Source: Lysobacter capsici (lineage in GTDB: Bacteria; Pseudomonadota; Gammaproteobacteria; Xanthomonadales; Xanthomonadaceae). From it: a DNA stretch of 64,000 bases. Positions 20,667 to 29,999 of the stretch are shown here, piece by piece. A program made the translations under genes and the position numbers. The number at the start of each line of letters is the position of its first letter. Position 1 is the first letter of the stretch. The stretch spans positions 1 through 64,000 of the forward strand of contig NZ_CP094357.1 in the NCBI RefSeq assembly GCF_014779555.2. The letters are read 5' to 3'. The notes below the pieces were generated by a model. It ran no database searches and was not told the origin of the DNA. It was given only the letters and a program-made list of their open reading frames with translations.

Positions 20667-22613
20667 CTACCCCGACTTCGCCCCGCCGTCGGCAGGCGGT
20701 TCCGGGCGCTGATCACCCGCGTCGCTGATGCCCGGCACGCAGCGTCGCGCGTAGCCGAGCTGGTCGGCCAGCCGTCGCGCCCAACGCCGCGTCGGATCGG
20801 CGCCGCCGACGTGTTCGGCGAATCGGGCCGGCAGATAGTCGTGGTGTTCGAGCTCGGACAGCGCGACCCGCGTGCTCGCCGCGCAATCGCTGCCGGGCCC
20901 CAGGTGGCGTTCGCAATACGCCAACTGCTGGCCCAGCAAGGTCAGCGTCTGATCCTTGCGGCACGAGCTCAACGCGTAGGAAGCGCGATACAGCAACGCC
21001 TTGCTGGCCACCGAATGCATGGTCGGGCGGATGTGGTCGCCGCGCTCGATGTGCGCGATCACCTCGGCGAACAAGCCATCGGCCTGGGCGTCGCGCCGGC
21101 GCCGGACGAGCAACTGGGCCAGGGCGAAATCGCTGACCAGTCGGATGTTGGCGTGAGGCGGGAAATATTTACGGTTCTCGATCTGGCCGTCGATCAACAG
21201 GCGCTCGGCATGCTGCTGCGCGGCCTCGCCCGGTTGTTCGGCGAAGGCCAGGGCCAGCTTGGTTTTCTCCAGCGGCATCGGGATGTCGGTTTCCTTGCCG
21301 GTGCGGATCACTTCTTCGAGCATGCCCACGCCTTGCTTGAACGACTCGGTGTCGCTGGCATCGCCGCTGAAGACCAGTTTGATCGCCAGGTTGTACTTGG
21401 CGCGCAAGCTGCGCTCGTGGGTCGGGCCCAGCGTCGTTTCCAGCAAGGTGTTCGCCGCGCGCGCCTTGGCGATGGCGGCGCGGCCATGCCCGAGCACGGC
21501 ATCGTTCTGCGATTCCTGGCGCAGCAGTTCGGCGTACTCGGGATGCTGCTCGCCGTAGGTCGCCACGATGATCGCGCGCGCGCGCGCCGCCGACTGCACC
21601 GCGGCGGACAGGTCGCCGCACAGGTACTGGGCTTCGGACGCGAGCACCCAGGCGCGACCGGTTTCCGGGTGCCGTTCGCCGAAGGCGCGGCGGCGATACG
21701 CCAGCAACTGTTCGGCCTGCGCTCTGGCCTGCAGGTCCAGATCGTTTTTCAGCAGCGTATGCACCAACTGGAAACGCGCGGCGTCGGCGAGCAGGGGATT
21801 GCCGCGTTCGGTCATGGCGATGGCCTGCTCCAGATCGCGCTCGGCGGCCCGAAGCTGGTACTCGCGCGTGCGCCATTCGCCGCGCAAGGTCAGCAGTTCG
21901 GCGACCGAATCGCGCGCGGCCGGGCCCAGCGCTCGCGCGTCGGCCAGGGCCGATTCCAGCATCGCCATCGCGCCGTCGTCGTCGGCCAGCCCCCATTTGG
22001 CGCGCGCCAGCTCGGTCTGCAACGCCAAGCGGCGCATGCGCGTGGCGGCGTCGCGCGCGTTCTGCAACGGCCGCAACGCTTGACTGGCGAGCACTTCGGC
22101 GCGGTCGTAGCGCGCCTGCAGATTGAGCAGCGAGGCCGACGCGGCGTCGACGCCCGGATCGTCGATGCCGTGTTCGCGCAACAGCCGTTCGGCCTCGTCG
22201 ATCAACGCTTGCGCATGCGGGTAGTCGCCGATCACCGTATAGCTGCGCGCGAGCACGGCCAGGCCGCGCGCGCGCACCGCCGGTTGATCGTGCGGGCACA
22301 GACGGCGCAATGCGGCTTCGGTCGCGATCAGGTTCGCGCGCGACACGAACGGCAAGCGGCCCAGGCCGGAGGTCGAGGCGATGCCGAGGCGCGATTCGAA
22401 CAGGCGGTCCAGGGCCGCGGTCGCGCGCGCCGTTTCCTGTGCGCGCTGTTCGCGCCAATGTGCGTAAGCCCAGCTTGCGGCGAGCGCGAGAATCAGCAAC
22501 GCCAGCGCGACGGCGATCGTTCGCCGATGGCGCGGCGATCGCGGCGCGCCGCCGTCGTCGCCGGCGGAATCGCCCGCGTCGGGCTCAGCGCGCGCGTTGC
22601 GCACAAGGATCAT
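20667..22613 (-). CDS. Membrane-anchored TPR protein resembling the C-terminal half of a Ser/Thr kinase
   Basis: A 648-aa protein: a short cytoplasmic N-terminus, one membrane helix (about 32-52; TIAVALALLILALAASWAYA), then a long helical periplasmic region with tetratricopeptide-type repeats (ARGLAVLARSYTVIGDYPHA, AWVLASEAQYLCGDLSAAVQ). In Xanthomonadaceae this helix-plus-TPR layout commonly follows an N-terminal protein kinase domain; here only ~30 residues precede the helix and no kinase motif is present. No kinase remnant is seen in the 420 bp upstream. It may be a natural stand-alone sensor or signal-transduction relic. The first ATG is used; AAGGATC lies nearby. Confidence 0.8.
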   Translation of the reverse strand: MILVRNARAEPDAGDSAGDDGGAPRSPRHRRTIAVALALLILALAASWAYAHWREQRAQETARATAALDRLFESRLGIASTSGLGRLPFVSRANLIATEAALRRLCPHDQPAVRARGLAVLARSYTVIGDYPHAQALIDEAERLLREHGIDDPGVDAASASLLNLQARYDRAEVLASQALRPLQNARDAATRMRRLALQTELARAKWGLADDDGAMAMLESALADARALGPAARDSVAELLTLRGEWRTREYQLRAAERDLEQAIAMTERGNPLLADAARFQLVHTLLKNDLDLQARAQAEQLLAYRRRAFGERHPETGRAWVLASEAQYLCGDLSAAVQSAARARAIIVATYGEQHPEYAELLRQESQNDAVLGHGRAAIAKARAANTLLETTLGPTHERSLRAKYNLAIKLVFSGDASDTESFKQGVGMLEEVIRTGKETDIPMPLEKTKLALAFAEQPGEAAQQHAERLLIDGQIENRKYFPPHANIRLVSDFALAQLLVRRRRDAQADGLFAEVIAHIERGDHIRPTMHSVASKALLYRASYALSSCRKDQTLTLLGQQLAYCERHLGPGSDCAASTRVALSELEHHDYLPARFAEHVGGADPTRRWARRLADQLGYARRCVPGISDAGDQRPEPPADGGAKSG

Positions 22614-23036
22614 GCATGCCGCCTAATGCAGTGACTTCGACAGACGAATCGAAGATCCGACGTTGATCGATCCGATCGCGTTCGATCCGGCCTGGATCGA
22701 TCGAACCATCGCAGAGCGAACATGCGGGCGAACGCATGGAGTGGTTTTAACATGCATACAGAAGAACTCAATTTGGCACGCATGCCTTGAAACGGCTTTC
22801 TTATGCTGGATTCGCGCGACTGAAACGGCAACCACTACCAAAGAATGGGGTTCGATTTCACGGCGACATCGCCAATACCGAGGCCCGCTGTCGTAGGTAT
22901 CGAGCCGCATGCGGATGGGAGGACATCGCGGCGAACGATGGCGCCGCATCGCGATGCGGCGTCATCGGTCATCGGGTCGAATGTGTTCGCCATCGATGCA
23001 TCGGCAGGCATCGCGCGAATCGGCGACCGATCCGCA
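22614..23036. other. Non-coding gap, partly A/T-richer
   Basis: 420 bp without a supportable gene. The part at 22740-22860 is A/T-richer than its surroundings and may carry the promoter of the minus-strand TPR gene. It includes TTGGCACG at 22773-22780, but without a correctly placed -12 GC. GATCGATC-rich words occur around 22660-22710. Confidence 0.5.
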
Positions 23037-24647
23037 TCAACCCGCGCAATCAGGCGTGAGTACAGTTTCGTTCGTTACCGTTTCGCGAGCGCCGCTGTCG
23101 GTCGCATCGTTGCGGATCGTCGGCATCGCCGGCTCATGCGCCGAAGCATTGCCGAGCAACGCCAATACCAGTGCGGCGATCGCCGCGGTCGCCGCGGCCA
23201 GGCCGTACATCAGCCAGGCGAAGGCCTGGTCGTAGCCGCGGACGAGTTCGGCCGGATCGAGTTGCGGCAACAAGCCGTGAGCGCGCAGTGCATCGCCGGT
23301 GGCCAGACGCTGCGCGGCTTGTGCCAACACCGCGCCATCCACCGTCGTCGTGCCGCCCAGGCGCAGTTGCAGCAGACCGGCCAGGGCGGCGGCCACGACC
23401 GCGATCGCGATGCCTTCGCCCGACACCCGGCTGGCGCCGAATACGCCGGCGGCCATGCCGGCGCGTTCCTTCGGCACCACGCTGATCGCCAGGCCGTCCA
23501 TCAAGCCCCACGGCACCGCCGAGCCCGCGCCGATCAACAGCATCGGCGCGACCAACCCGGCGACCGAGCCATCGGCTGCCTGCAGGCCCACCCAGACCAG
23601 ACCCGCCGCGGCCATCAGCAAACCGATCGCGCACAAACGCCCGGCGGCGATGCGATGGCTCAACACCGCGGCGATGAAGGGCACGACCAGCATCGGCGCG
23701 GACAGCGCGATCATCATCAGGCCGGCGTCGAGCGCGCTGAGTCCGTGGATGCCGATCAGCCGCACCGGCAACACAATGATCAACGCCAGATAGCAGAACC
23801 CGGTGCCGATCGGCAGCAACTGCGCGCCGACGAAGCGCGGGTACTTGAGCAGGCTCAGGTCGAGCATCGGCCGCGCCGCGCGGGTTTCCACCCGCACGAA
23901 CAGCGCCAGCATCGCGGCCGAGCCGAGCAGGGCGGCGAGCACCCACGGATCGCTCCAGCCGCGTTCGGGCGCTTCGAGCACGCCGATGGTCAGCAACGCC
24001 AGCATCGCGGTCGAGCTCAGGCTGCCGGGCAGGTCCAGTTTTGCCGCATCGGGGTCGCGCGATTCGCGCATGCGCGGCACGCCGAACACGGTCGCCAGCA
24101 CCGCGATCGCCAGACTCGACAGGAACACCGCGCGCCAGCCCTGGGTCTGGACCAGCCAGCCGGCCAGGCTGGGGCCGAACGCCAGGCCCAGCCCGAACGC
24201 GGTGCCGAGCAGGCTGAACGCGCGGATCCGCGCCGGCCCGTGGAATTCCTGCGACAGCGCGGCATTGCCGCCGGCCAGCGCCAGCGCCGCGGCGACGCCT
24301 TGCAGCACGCGCAAGGCATTCAACGTGAGTAGGTTCGGTGCCAGCGCGAGCAGCAGCGACACCACCGCGTAGGCGACGATGCCGATCGAGAACACCCGCT
24401 TGCGGCCGTAGGTGTCGGCCAGGGTGCCGGCCGCCATCAGGCAGCTGCCGAAGGCCAGCATGAAGGCGTTGGTCATCCAGTTCAGCGCGATCGGGCTGCC
24501 GCCGAGTTCGGCGGCGATGGCCGGGATCGCGACCGGCGGCGCGGTGAAGCTCAGTGGCAAGACCAGGCCGGCCAGGCACACGGCGCCGAGGATCAGGAAA
24601 CGGTCGTAGCGGCCGGGCAGGGCGGCCGCGGGGAGCGGGGAGGGCAT
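23037..24647 (-). CDS. MFS transporter, DHA2-type (14-helix) drug efflux family
   Basis: A proton-driven exporter of the major facilitator superfamily. From ATG 24647 the product is 536 aa with about 14 hydrophobic segments, the motif-A loop GTLADTYGRKRVFSIGI after helix 2, and the motif-C region GTAFGLGLAFGPSLAGWLVQ in helix 5, the hallmark of drug:H+ antiporters. An in-frame ATG at 24707 would add 20 residues without membrane features. It is divergent from a LysR regulator 203 bp away, the usual layout for a regulator controlling an efflux pump. Substrate not deducible. Confidence 0.92.
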   Translation of the reverse strand: MPSPLPAAALPGRYDRFLILGAVCLAGLVLPLSFTAPPVAIPAIAAELGGSPIALNWMTNAFMLAFGSCLMAAGTLADTYGRKRVFSIGIVAYAVVSLLLALAPNLLTLNALRVLQGVAAALALAGGNAALSQEFHGPARIRAFSLLGTAFGLGLAFGPSLAGWLVQTQGWRAVFLSSLAIAVLATVFGVPRMRESRDPDAAKLDLPGSLSSTAMLALLTIGVLEAPERGWSDPWVLAALLGSAAMLALFVRVETRAARPMLDLSLLKYPRFVGAQLLPIGTGFCYLALIIVLPVRLIGIHGLSALDAGLMMIALSAPMLVVPFIAAVLSHRIAAGRLCAIGLLMAAAGLVWVGLQAADGSVAGLVAPMLLIGAGSAVPWGLMDGLAISVVPKERAGMAAGVFGASRVSGEGIAIAVVAAALAGLLQLRLGGTTTVDGAVLAQAAQRLATGDALRAHGLLPQLDPAELVRGYDQAFAWLMYGLAAATAAIAALVLALLGNASAHEPAMPTIRNDATDSGARETVTNETVLTPDCAG

Positions 24648-24742
24648 GGGAAGGTCGCGTCGGGGGCTGGAAACCAGGGTAGCCGCGCCGCAATCGACGA
24701 AAAACACCGGCTTGGGCCGGTCTTTGTGGAATGATTGGATGT

Positions 24743-24850
24743 AATGGGCGGGAATCGGGAATTGGGAATCGGTAGAGCCAAAGCCGACCTGACCCGACCC
24801 GTCGCCGCCGCTCTCCGATTCCCTACTCCCGATTCCCCATTCCCGGCCCC
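24743..24850. repeat. Imperfect inverted GGGAATCGGGAATTGGGAATCG repeat in the MFS/LysR gap
   Basis: GGGCGGGAATCGGGAATTGG on the left is matched by CGATTCCCTACTCCCGATTCC on the right, with ~35 bp between. It is related to the 7-bp GATTCCC tracts at 16233 and 38373. It sits in the shared promoter gap. Confidence 0.55.
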
Positions 24851-25753
24851 ATGGACAAACTAGCCAGCCTGCAAGCCTTCATCCGCACCGCCGAGACCCG
24901 CAGCTTCGTCGCGGCCGGGCGGCTGATCGGGGTGTCGTCCTCGGCGGTGGGCAAGAGCGTGGCCAAGCTGGAACAGCAGCTCGGTGTGCGCCTGCTCCAG
25001 CGCAACACCCGCAACGTGCGCCTGACCGAGGAGGGCCGCCAGTTCTACGAGCGCTGCCGGCCCCTGCTCGATGAGCTGGCCGAAGCCGAGGCGATGCTGA
25101 CCCACGCCATGCAGGCGCCGCGCGGACGCCTGCGGGTCAGTCTGCCCAACGCGGGCTATCGCTTCCTGCTGCCGGTGCTCGGCGAATTCCGCCGGCGCTA
25201 TCCCGAGGTCGAGCTGGACCTGGACTTCAACGATCAGCTGGTCGATGTGATCGAAGGCGGCTTCGACCTGGTGATCCGCAGTGGCGACATGCCCGACTCG
25301 CGCCTGCGCGCGCGCCGGCTGGGGCCGTTCTGTTTCATGCTCGTCGCCTCGCCCGAGTACCTGGCGCGGCGCGGCGAACCGCGCGCGCCGGCCGATCTGG
25401 AAGCGCACGACTGCATCCATTTCCGCTTCGCCAACAGCGGCAAGGTGCAGGAATGGTCGCTGCGCCTGGAGCCGGGCGAAGCGCCGCCGCATCTGCCGGC
25501 CTCGCTGGTGTGCAACAACAGCGAAGCCGCCGTGCTGGCGGCGCTGCACGGCTGGGGCATCGTCTACTCGGTGGATTTTCTCGTGCGCGATTACTTGGCC
25601 TCGGGCCAGCTGCGCCGGGTGCTGCCGGGGTTCGAAACCCAGCGCGGGCAGTTCTGGGCGCTATGGCCGGCGCACCGGCACGTGTCGCCGAAGCTGCGGG
25701 TGTTCGTGGATTTTCTCGATGAGCATTTGTTTGTGCAGGGGGCGGTGGTTTGA
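24851..25753 (+). CDS. LysR family transcriptional regulator
   Basis: A 300-aa LysR-type regulator. The N-terminal winged HTH is clear (MDKLASLQAFIRTAETRSFV, then SSSAVGKSVAKLEQQLGVRL), followed by a coiled linker and an effector-binding domain (GRLRVSLPNAGYRFLLPVLG onward). The start is the first ATG, directly after the inverted repeat. It is divergent from the MFS exporter, so it probably controls that gene and itself. The effector is unknown. Confidence 0.95.
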   Translation: MDKLASLQAFIRTAETRSFVAAGRLIGVSSSAVGKSVAKLEQQLGVRLLQRNTRNVRLTEEGRQFYERCRPLLDELAEAEAMLTHAMQAPRGRLRVSLPNAGYRFLLPVLGEFRRRYPEVELDLDFNDQLVDVIEGGFDLVIRSGDMPDSRLRARRLGPFCFMLVASPEYLARRGEPRAPADLEAHDCIHFRFANSGKVQEWSLRLEPGEAPPHLPASLVCNNSEAAVLAALHGWGIVYSVDFLVRDYLASGQLRRVLPGFETQRGQFWALWPAHRHVSPKLRVFVDFLDEHLFVQGAVV

Positions 25754-26177
25754 GGGGACGGGCTTCGGCGTCGACTCATTGCGCTTATCGGTATTTGCCA
25801 TGAACGTACCCACGGCCTTGCGATTCGCCCGCGTTCCCCCCAGCCGTCATTCCCGCGAACGCGGGAATCCAGCGACTTTCGTGCGAAAGAATTTGAAGTC
25901 GAGTCTGTGTTGCGTATGCCGGTGCCTTGCGCAAGTCCACAAAACGCATCGGCATCGCAGGTTCGCGAAAGTCACTGGATTCCCGCGTTCGCGGGAATGA
26001 CGGCTGACAGAGGCGAGGGCAGGCGAGAAGGCGACTATCGCCGTGAGGATGCGGTTGCCAACAAAGCCCAGGGCCTGTCATCGCAACGACAGCGGCGCGG
26101 CCATATGACGAATGTAGTAACGACATTGATGCCGTCGCATCGTCACCAAGCGGTTACCCGCAACGCAGCGCGCACCT
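25754..26177. repeat. BIME-like inverted pair of GTCATTCCCGCG repeats
   Basis: GTCATTCCCGCGAACGCGGG at 25846 and its reverse complement ending at 26002 extend into matching flanks (ACTTTCGTGCGAA / TTCGCGAAAGT), giving ~40-bp arms around ~75 bp. The rest of this 424-bp gap shows no gene. Confidence 0.8.
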
Positions 26178-27134
26178 TCACCGCAACCTCCGCTCCGCCT
26201 CTTCCCCAAACCCCCGCCGATACGACGTCGGGTTGGTTCCCACCGAGCGCGCGAAACGATCGCGGAACGTCGTCGCCGAGGCGAAGCCGACCTGCATCGC
26301 GATCTGCTCGACCGACAGGTCGGTGGTTTCCAGAAACTGTTGCGCGCGGCGGATGCGCGCGATCAGCAACCACTGCAAGGGCGTGGTGCCGGTCTGTTCG
26401 CGAAAACGCCGGTTGAGCGTGCGCGTGCTGATCGCCGCGCGCCGCGCCAGCTCGTCGATCAGCAACGGCCGGTCCAGGTGCTGCTCCATCCAGCGCAGCA
26501 ACGGCGCCAGCGACGCGTCCGATTGCGGCGCCTCGTGGACCACCAGCGGCGAGTGATCGGCGCCGCGTTCCATCGGCATCACCGCCCAGCGCGCGGCGGC
26601 GGCCGCGGCGGCCGCGCCGCAGTCGCGCCGGACCAGGTGCAGGCACAGGTCGATGCCCGCCGCCGATCCGGCCGAACTGAGAATCCGGCCGTTGTCGACG
26701 AACAACACGTCCGGATCGACCCGCACCTGTGGATAACGCTCGGCGAGTTCGACCGTGGTCGACCAATGGGTGGTCGCGCGCTGATCGTCGAGCAGGCCGG
26801 CCTCGGCCAGCACGAAGGCGCCGGTGGAGATCGAGGCGACCCGCGCGCCGCGTCGCGCGGCCGCGCCGATCGCGCTCAGGGTCGCCGGCGAGATCGGCGC
26901 GCGCCAGTCCGACAGGCCCGGCACGATCACGGTGTCGGCTTGATCGAGCGCGGCCAGGCTGTCGGCGAGGATCAGCTCCAGCGAGCGCGTCGTGATCCGT
27001 TCGGTTTCGGCGCAGATCCGCACCTCGTACGCCGGCTCGCCGTCGGCGCGGCGAACCGAGGGAAACACCAGGCCGGGAATCGACAGCTCGAACGGCAGGA
27101 CACCCTCTACAGCAACGACAGCGATCCGATGCAT
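26178..27134 (-). CDS. GlxA family transcriptional regulator (DJ-1/PfpI-like plus AraC HTH)
   Basis: A 318-aa regulator with an N-terminal DJ-1/PfpI-like domain (about 1-190) and a C-terminal AraC/XylS double HTH (about 215-310; AAISTRTLNRRFREQTGTTP and VEQIAMQVGFASATTFRDRF). In GlxA relatives the nucleophile-elbow segment usually reads CTGAFVLAEAGLL; here it is ISTGAFVLAEAGLL, so the expected Cys is Ser and the domain is presumably only a ligand sensor. No obvious target lies next to it: the neighbouring gaps are long and the next gene is divergent. Confidence 0.92.
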   Translation of the reverse strand: MHRIAVVAVEGVLPFELSIPGLVFPSVRRADGEPAYEVRICAETERITTRSLELILADSLAALDQADTVIVPGLSDWRAPISPATLSAIGAAARRGARVASISTGAFVLAEAGLLDDQRATTHWSTTVELAERYPQVRVDPDVLFVDNGRILSSAGSAAGIDLCLHLVRRDCGAAAAAAAARWAVMPMERGADHSPLVVHEAPQSDASLAPLLRWMEQHLDRPLLIDELARRAAISTRTLNRRFREQTGTTPLQWLLIARIRRAQQFLETTDLSVEQIAMQVGFASATTFRDRFARSVGTNPTSYRRGFGEEAERRLR

Positions 27135-27588
27135 TAACGGCGACTTCGTGGGGTGGGGGATGCCCCGATTCTAGCCACGGCTCCGCGGCCGCACCGGGGA
27201 CCGCGGCCGCAGCTTGGGCGATGGCCGGAAGCAGGCGCAATCTGGCGGTTTCGACGCCATCGGCGCGGCGCCGGCTGGTGCGCGCGCGCGGGCTCGACCA
27301 CAATGCGGCGTGTAGGCACAAGCGCGCGACACCGCGCCGCCGTCAGGAAGACCCGTCAAGGCCCGGATGCCGCAACGCCGCCGTCACCCACTTATCCACC
27401 GCCGCTGCCCGCGCCTGTTCTGGGTCCCGGCTGCTGAAGCCACATTCGTGTGCGAGGTGGGATCGCGCCATTCCAGCGATGCCGCCGCGCCGGTTCGAGC
27501 CGGCGCCAGGCGATCGCCGCCGCGCGCGCCCTCCGGGTCATCCCACTTCGTCCCGATCGATGCGGCCGCCGCGCCGCGAGGAATCCTC
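27135..27588. other. Non-coding gap
   Basis: About 450 bp between divergent genes. No supportable gene or repeat was found; open frames here lack start context. It includes TTATCCACC near 27392, of no clear meaning. Confidence 0.4.
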
Positions 27589-28428
27589 ATGCCTTCCCGT
27601 TCCGCCGCGATCCGCCGCCTGTTCGCCCTGGCCCTGACCGGTTTCGCCCTGCTCGCCGGCAGCGCGCAGGCCGCCGGCTTCGACTGCAAGCGCGCCCGCA
27701 CCACGGTCGAAATCAGCATCTGCGCCGATCCCGGGCTGTCGCGCCTGGACAGCGAAATGAACGAGCTCTACCGCCAGATCCAGTCCGAGACCGCCGGCGT
27801 CGACGGCGAAACCGGCCGCCGTATCGATCCGATCGCCGCCGAGCAACAACGCTGGCTCGCGCGCCGCAACGCCTGCGTCGACCGCGCCTGCCTGGATCGC
27901 GCCTACCGCGATCGCCTCGCGCAGATGAAGCGCGACTGGTCCGACGCGCTGCAACCCTCGGCCAGCGCGCCCGGCCCGGCGGTGTACCGCTACGAGCGTC
28001 ATGGCGACTTCAAGGTCTTCATCGCCGATTTCCGCCGCGCCGTCGCCGCCGGCGATCGCGCCGCGGTGGCGAAGATGACCGCGCAGCCGTTCCTCGACTA
28101 CAGCCAGGGCGAGAGCTGCCTCGACCGCCCTGAACCCTGCGACGCCGAGCAGCGCAGCCACGACGCCAGCGCGAGCAACGAACGCGAAGTGATCGGCCTG
28201 TACGACCGCATCATCACCGCCGCGGTGCGCTCGGCCCTGCAGGCCAACAAGATCCGCGCGTACTCGCAGCGCATCGACGCGGCCAAGGACGAAAACGGCG
28301 AGGTGCAGGTGCCCGGGCCGATCGGGCCGGGCGAGTACCTGCTCGACAGCGAGGACGTGTACGCGCAGCGCGTGTTCAAGAAAGTCGGCGGCGTTTACAA
28401 GTTGCAGCGCGTGCCGTTCTATTCGTAA
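27589..28428 (+). CDS. Secreted DUF1311 (LprI-like) domain protein
   Basis: A 279-aa secreted protein. Signal peptide MPSRSAAIRRLFALALTGFA, cut near SAQA. A Cys-containing DUF1311-like module follows (FDCKRARTTVEISICADPGL, SRLDSEMNELYRQ, WLARRNACVDRACLDRAY), the fold found in the lysozyme inhibitor LprI. A C-terminal domain of about 150 residues (FKVFIADFRRAVAAGDRAAV to VYKLQRVPFYS) is not recognised. GAGGAA before the ATG at 27589 supports the start. It leads a run of three small secreted-protein genes. Envelope protection is an inference from the family. Confidence 0.85.
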   Translation: MPSRSAAIRRLFALALTGFALLAGSAQAAGFDCKRARTTVEISICADPGLSRLDSEMNELYRQIQSETAGVDGETGRRIDPIAAEQQRWLARRNACVDRACLDRAYRDRLAQMKRDWSDALQPSASAPGPAVYRYERHGDFKVFIADFRRAVAAGDRAAVAKMTAQPFLDYSQGESCLDRPEPCDAEQRSHDASASNEREVIGLYDRIITAAVRSALQANKIRAYSQRIDAAKDENGEVQVPGPIGPGEYLLDSEDVYAQRVFKKVGGVYKLQRVPFYS

Positions 28429-28509
28429 GCCGAACGCCGCTTCGCGCGCCGCGCCGCTTCGCGCGTGATCGATTTCGTTTTTCACCCAATGATTTCCAAC
28501 GAGCCCGCC

Positions 28510-29037
28510 ATGTCCGCAACGCCGAACCCGATTCGCCTTCGATCGCTTCTGAGCACACGTGCCGCGTCGCTGGCGCTGTGCCTGAGCCTGTGCGGCGCCG
28601 CGCAGGCCGCCGCGCCCGCCGCGACGACGTCGCCGTTCGACGGTTACTGGCAGACCTGCGAGCGCTACCAGGGCGAGGAGTACTGCGAAAGCCTGCAACT
28701 GAGCCAGCAAGGCGCGACGATCCGCGCGGCCTGGAACTGGCGCGCCAGCCAGACCGGCGGCACCGACCTGCTCGTCGGACGCATCGAAAATGGCCGCGCC
28801 GTGTTCGACACGCCCGGCTGCGAAGTTACCTCCGACAATGAATGCCGGCCGAAGCAACAGGCGCGGCCGACGTTGATGGTATTGCTGCGTTGCGGGCGCG
28901 ACCTGTACTGGGTCCACGATCGCAAGCGCGGCTGCGCCGAGGTGAAAGCGAGCGAGCGCTATCGCCGCGTCGAGCCCAAGGCGCTGGCCGCGGACGTGGT
29001 CGACTTCGCCGGCTACGACTTCTTCCGTCAGCCTTGA
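28510..29037 (+). CDS. Secreted protein of unknown function (middle of the DUF1311 trio)
   Basis: A 175-aa exported protein starting at ATG 28510 (an in-frame ATG at 28465 adds 15 non-signal-like residues). Signal peptide through ...CGAAQAAAPA. The mature part is 6-Cys (CERYQGEEYCESLQL, GCEVTSDNECRP, LRCGRDLYW, GCAEV), consistent with disulfide bonding in the periplasm. It resembles no family I can name. It lies 81 bp after the first DUF1311 gene and 44 bp before the second, so the three are probably co-transcribed. Confidence 0.8.
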   Translation: MSATPNPIRLRSLLSTRAASLALCLSLCGAAQAAAPAATTSPFDGYWQTCERYQGEEYCESLQLSQQGATIRAAWNWRASQTGGTDLLVGRIENGRAVFDTPGCEVTSDNECRPKQQARPTLMVLLRCGRDLYWVHDRKRGCAEVKASERYRRVEPKALAADVVDFAGYDFFRQP

Positions 29038-29081
29038 TCCATTACCGCGCTCGCCGACGCCCAGTCCAAGGACCTCTACGC

Positions 29082-29786
29082 ATGCGTTTGAACCGTACCG
29101 CTTTCCGCCTGACGACCCTCGTCGCCCTCGTCGCCTTGCACGGCGCCGCCCAGGCCGCGTCGCCCGCGCCGCGGCCTTCGTTCGATTGCGCCCGCGCGGG
29201 CAGCGAAGTCGAACGCGCGATCTGCGCCGATCCGCGACTGGCGCGCGCCGATGCCGAACTGGCGCGGGTCTACCGCGACAGTCTGGCCGGTCTGGATGCG
29301 CCGGCCGCCGCCGCTTTACGCGATGAGCAGCGCTGGTTCCTGCAGATACGCGACGCGGGTTACGCCGATGCGGCGGCGCCCGAGAAAGCCGAGGAGTTGC
29401 GCAGCACGCTCGACTATCGCAGCAAGTATCTGGGTCAGATTCAGGCGCATCCGGCGCCGGGTTTGGCCGGCCGCTGGCGCAACATCGCCGGCGAAATCGA
29501 AATCCGTCGCGACGCGAAAGGCCGCTGGGACGTGCAGGCCAACGCCGCGCATCCGCTCGACGGCCGCTGGGTCTGCGACGCCGCCGGCCGCGACCGCGGC
29601 GAGGCAGACGCGGCGAGCGTGCATGTCGACGACGACGACAGCGTGCTGAAGCTGGAGCGCGCGGGCGCGACCTTGCAGGTGACCGCGCTGAATGCGAAGG
29701 GCGAGCGCTTGACCACGCCCGATTACTGCGGCCACAACGGGTCGCTGGAAGGCACCTACTTCGCGATGCCGCCCGCCAAACGCTGA
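29082..29786 (+). CDS. Secreted DUF1311-like protein
   Basis: A 234-aa exported protein: signal peptide MRLNRTAFRLTTLVALVALH, cut near AQAA, then a DUF1311-like module (FDCARAGSEVERAICADPRL, ARADAELARVYRDSLAG, EQRWFLQIRDAGYAD) and a C-terminal beta-rich domain (GRWRNIAGEIEIRRDAKGRW ... CGHNGSLEGTYF). The N-terminal module is paralogous to that of 27589, but the C-terminal domains differ. Last gene of the trio; followed by the hairpin repeat array. Confidence 0.84.
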   Translation: MRLNRTAFRLTTLVALVALHGAAQAASPAPRPSFDCARAGSEVERAICADPRLARADAELARVYRDSLAGLDAPAAAALRDEQRWFLQIRDAGYADAAAPEKAEELRSTLDYRSKYLGQIQAHPAPGLAGRWRNIAGEIEIRRDAKGRWDVQANAAHPLDGRWVCDAAGRDRGEADAASVHVDDDDSVLKLERAGATLQVTALNAKGERLTTPDYCGHNGSLEGTYFAMPPAKR

Positions 29787-29999
29787 GCCGCCTTCACCGC
29801 GCGCGGCCGCTGTCGGCGCCGCGCCGCATGCATCGATGCGTGAATCTGCAATGCCGGTTGGCGGCCTGGAGCGAGGCCGCGTGCGAGATCGACGCACCGC
29901 TGCGCGAGGCGCGGATCGTGCGATGCGGACCGAGGCGGCGCGGTATGTGGAGAGCGAAGCCGTCGAGGCTCGATCGGTCGCGCAGGCTTACCCGTAGAG
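29787..29999. other. Spacer before the repeat array
   Basis: About 210 bp after the last DUF1311 gene. No gene or clear signal. It grades into the first array unit near 29980, where GATCGGTCGCGCAGGCTTAC resembles the unit lead. Confidence 0.4.

Noticed and set aside
22773-22790. Second sigma-54 promoter (TTGGCACG)
   Set aside because: The -24 half is perfect, but no GC occurs 10 bp after the GG, so the essential -12 element is missing.
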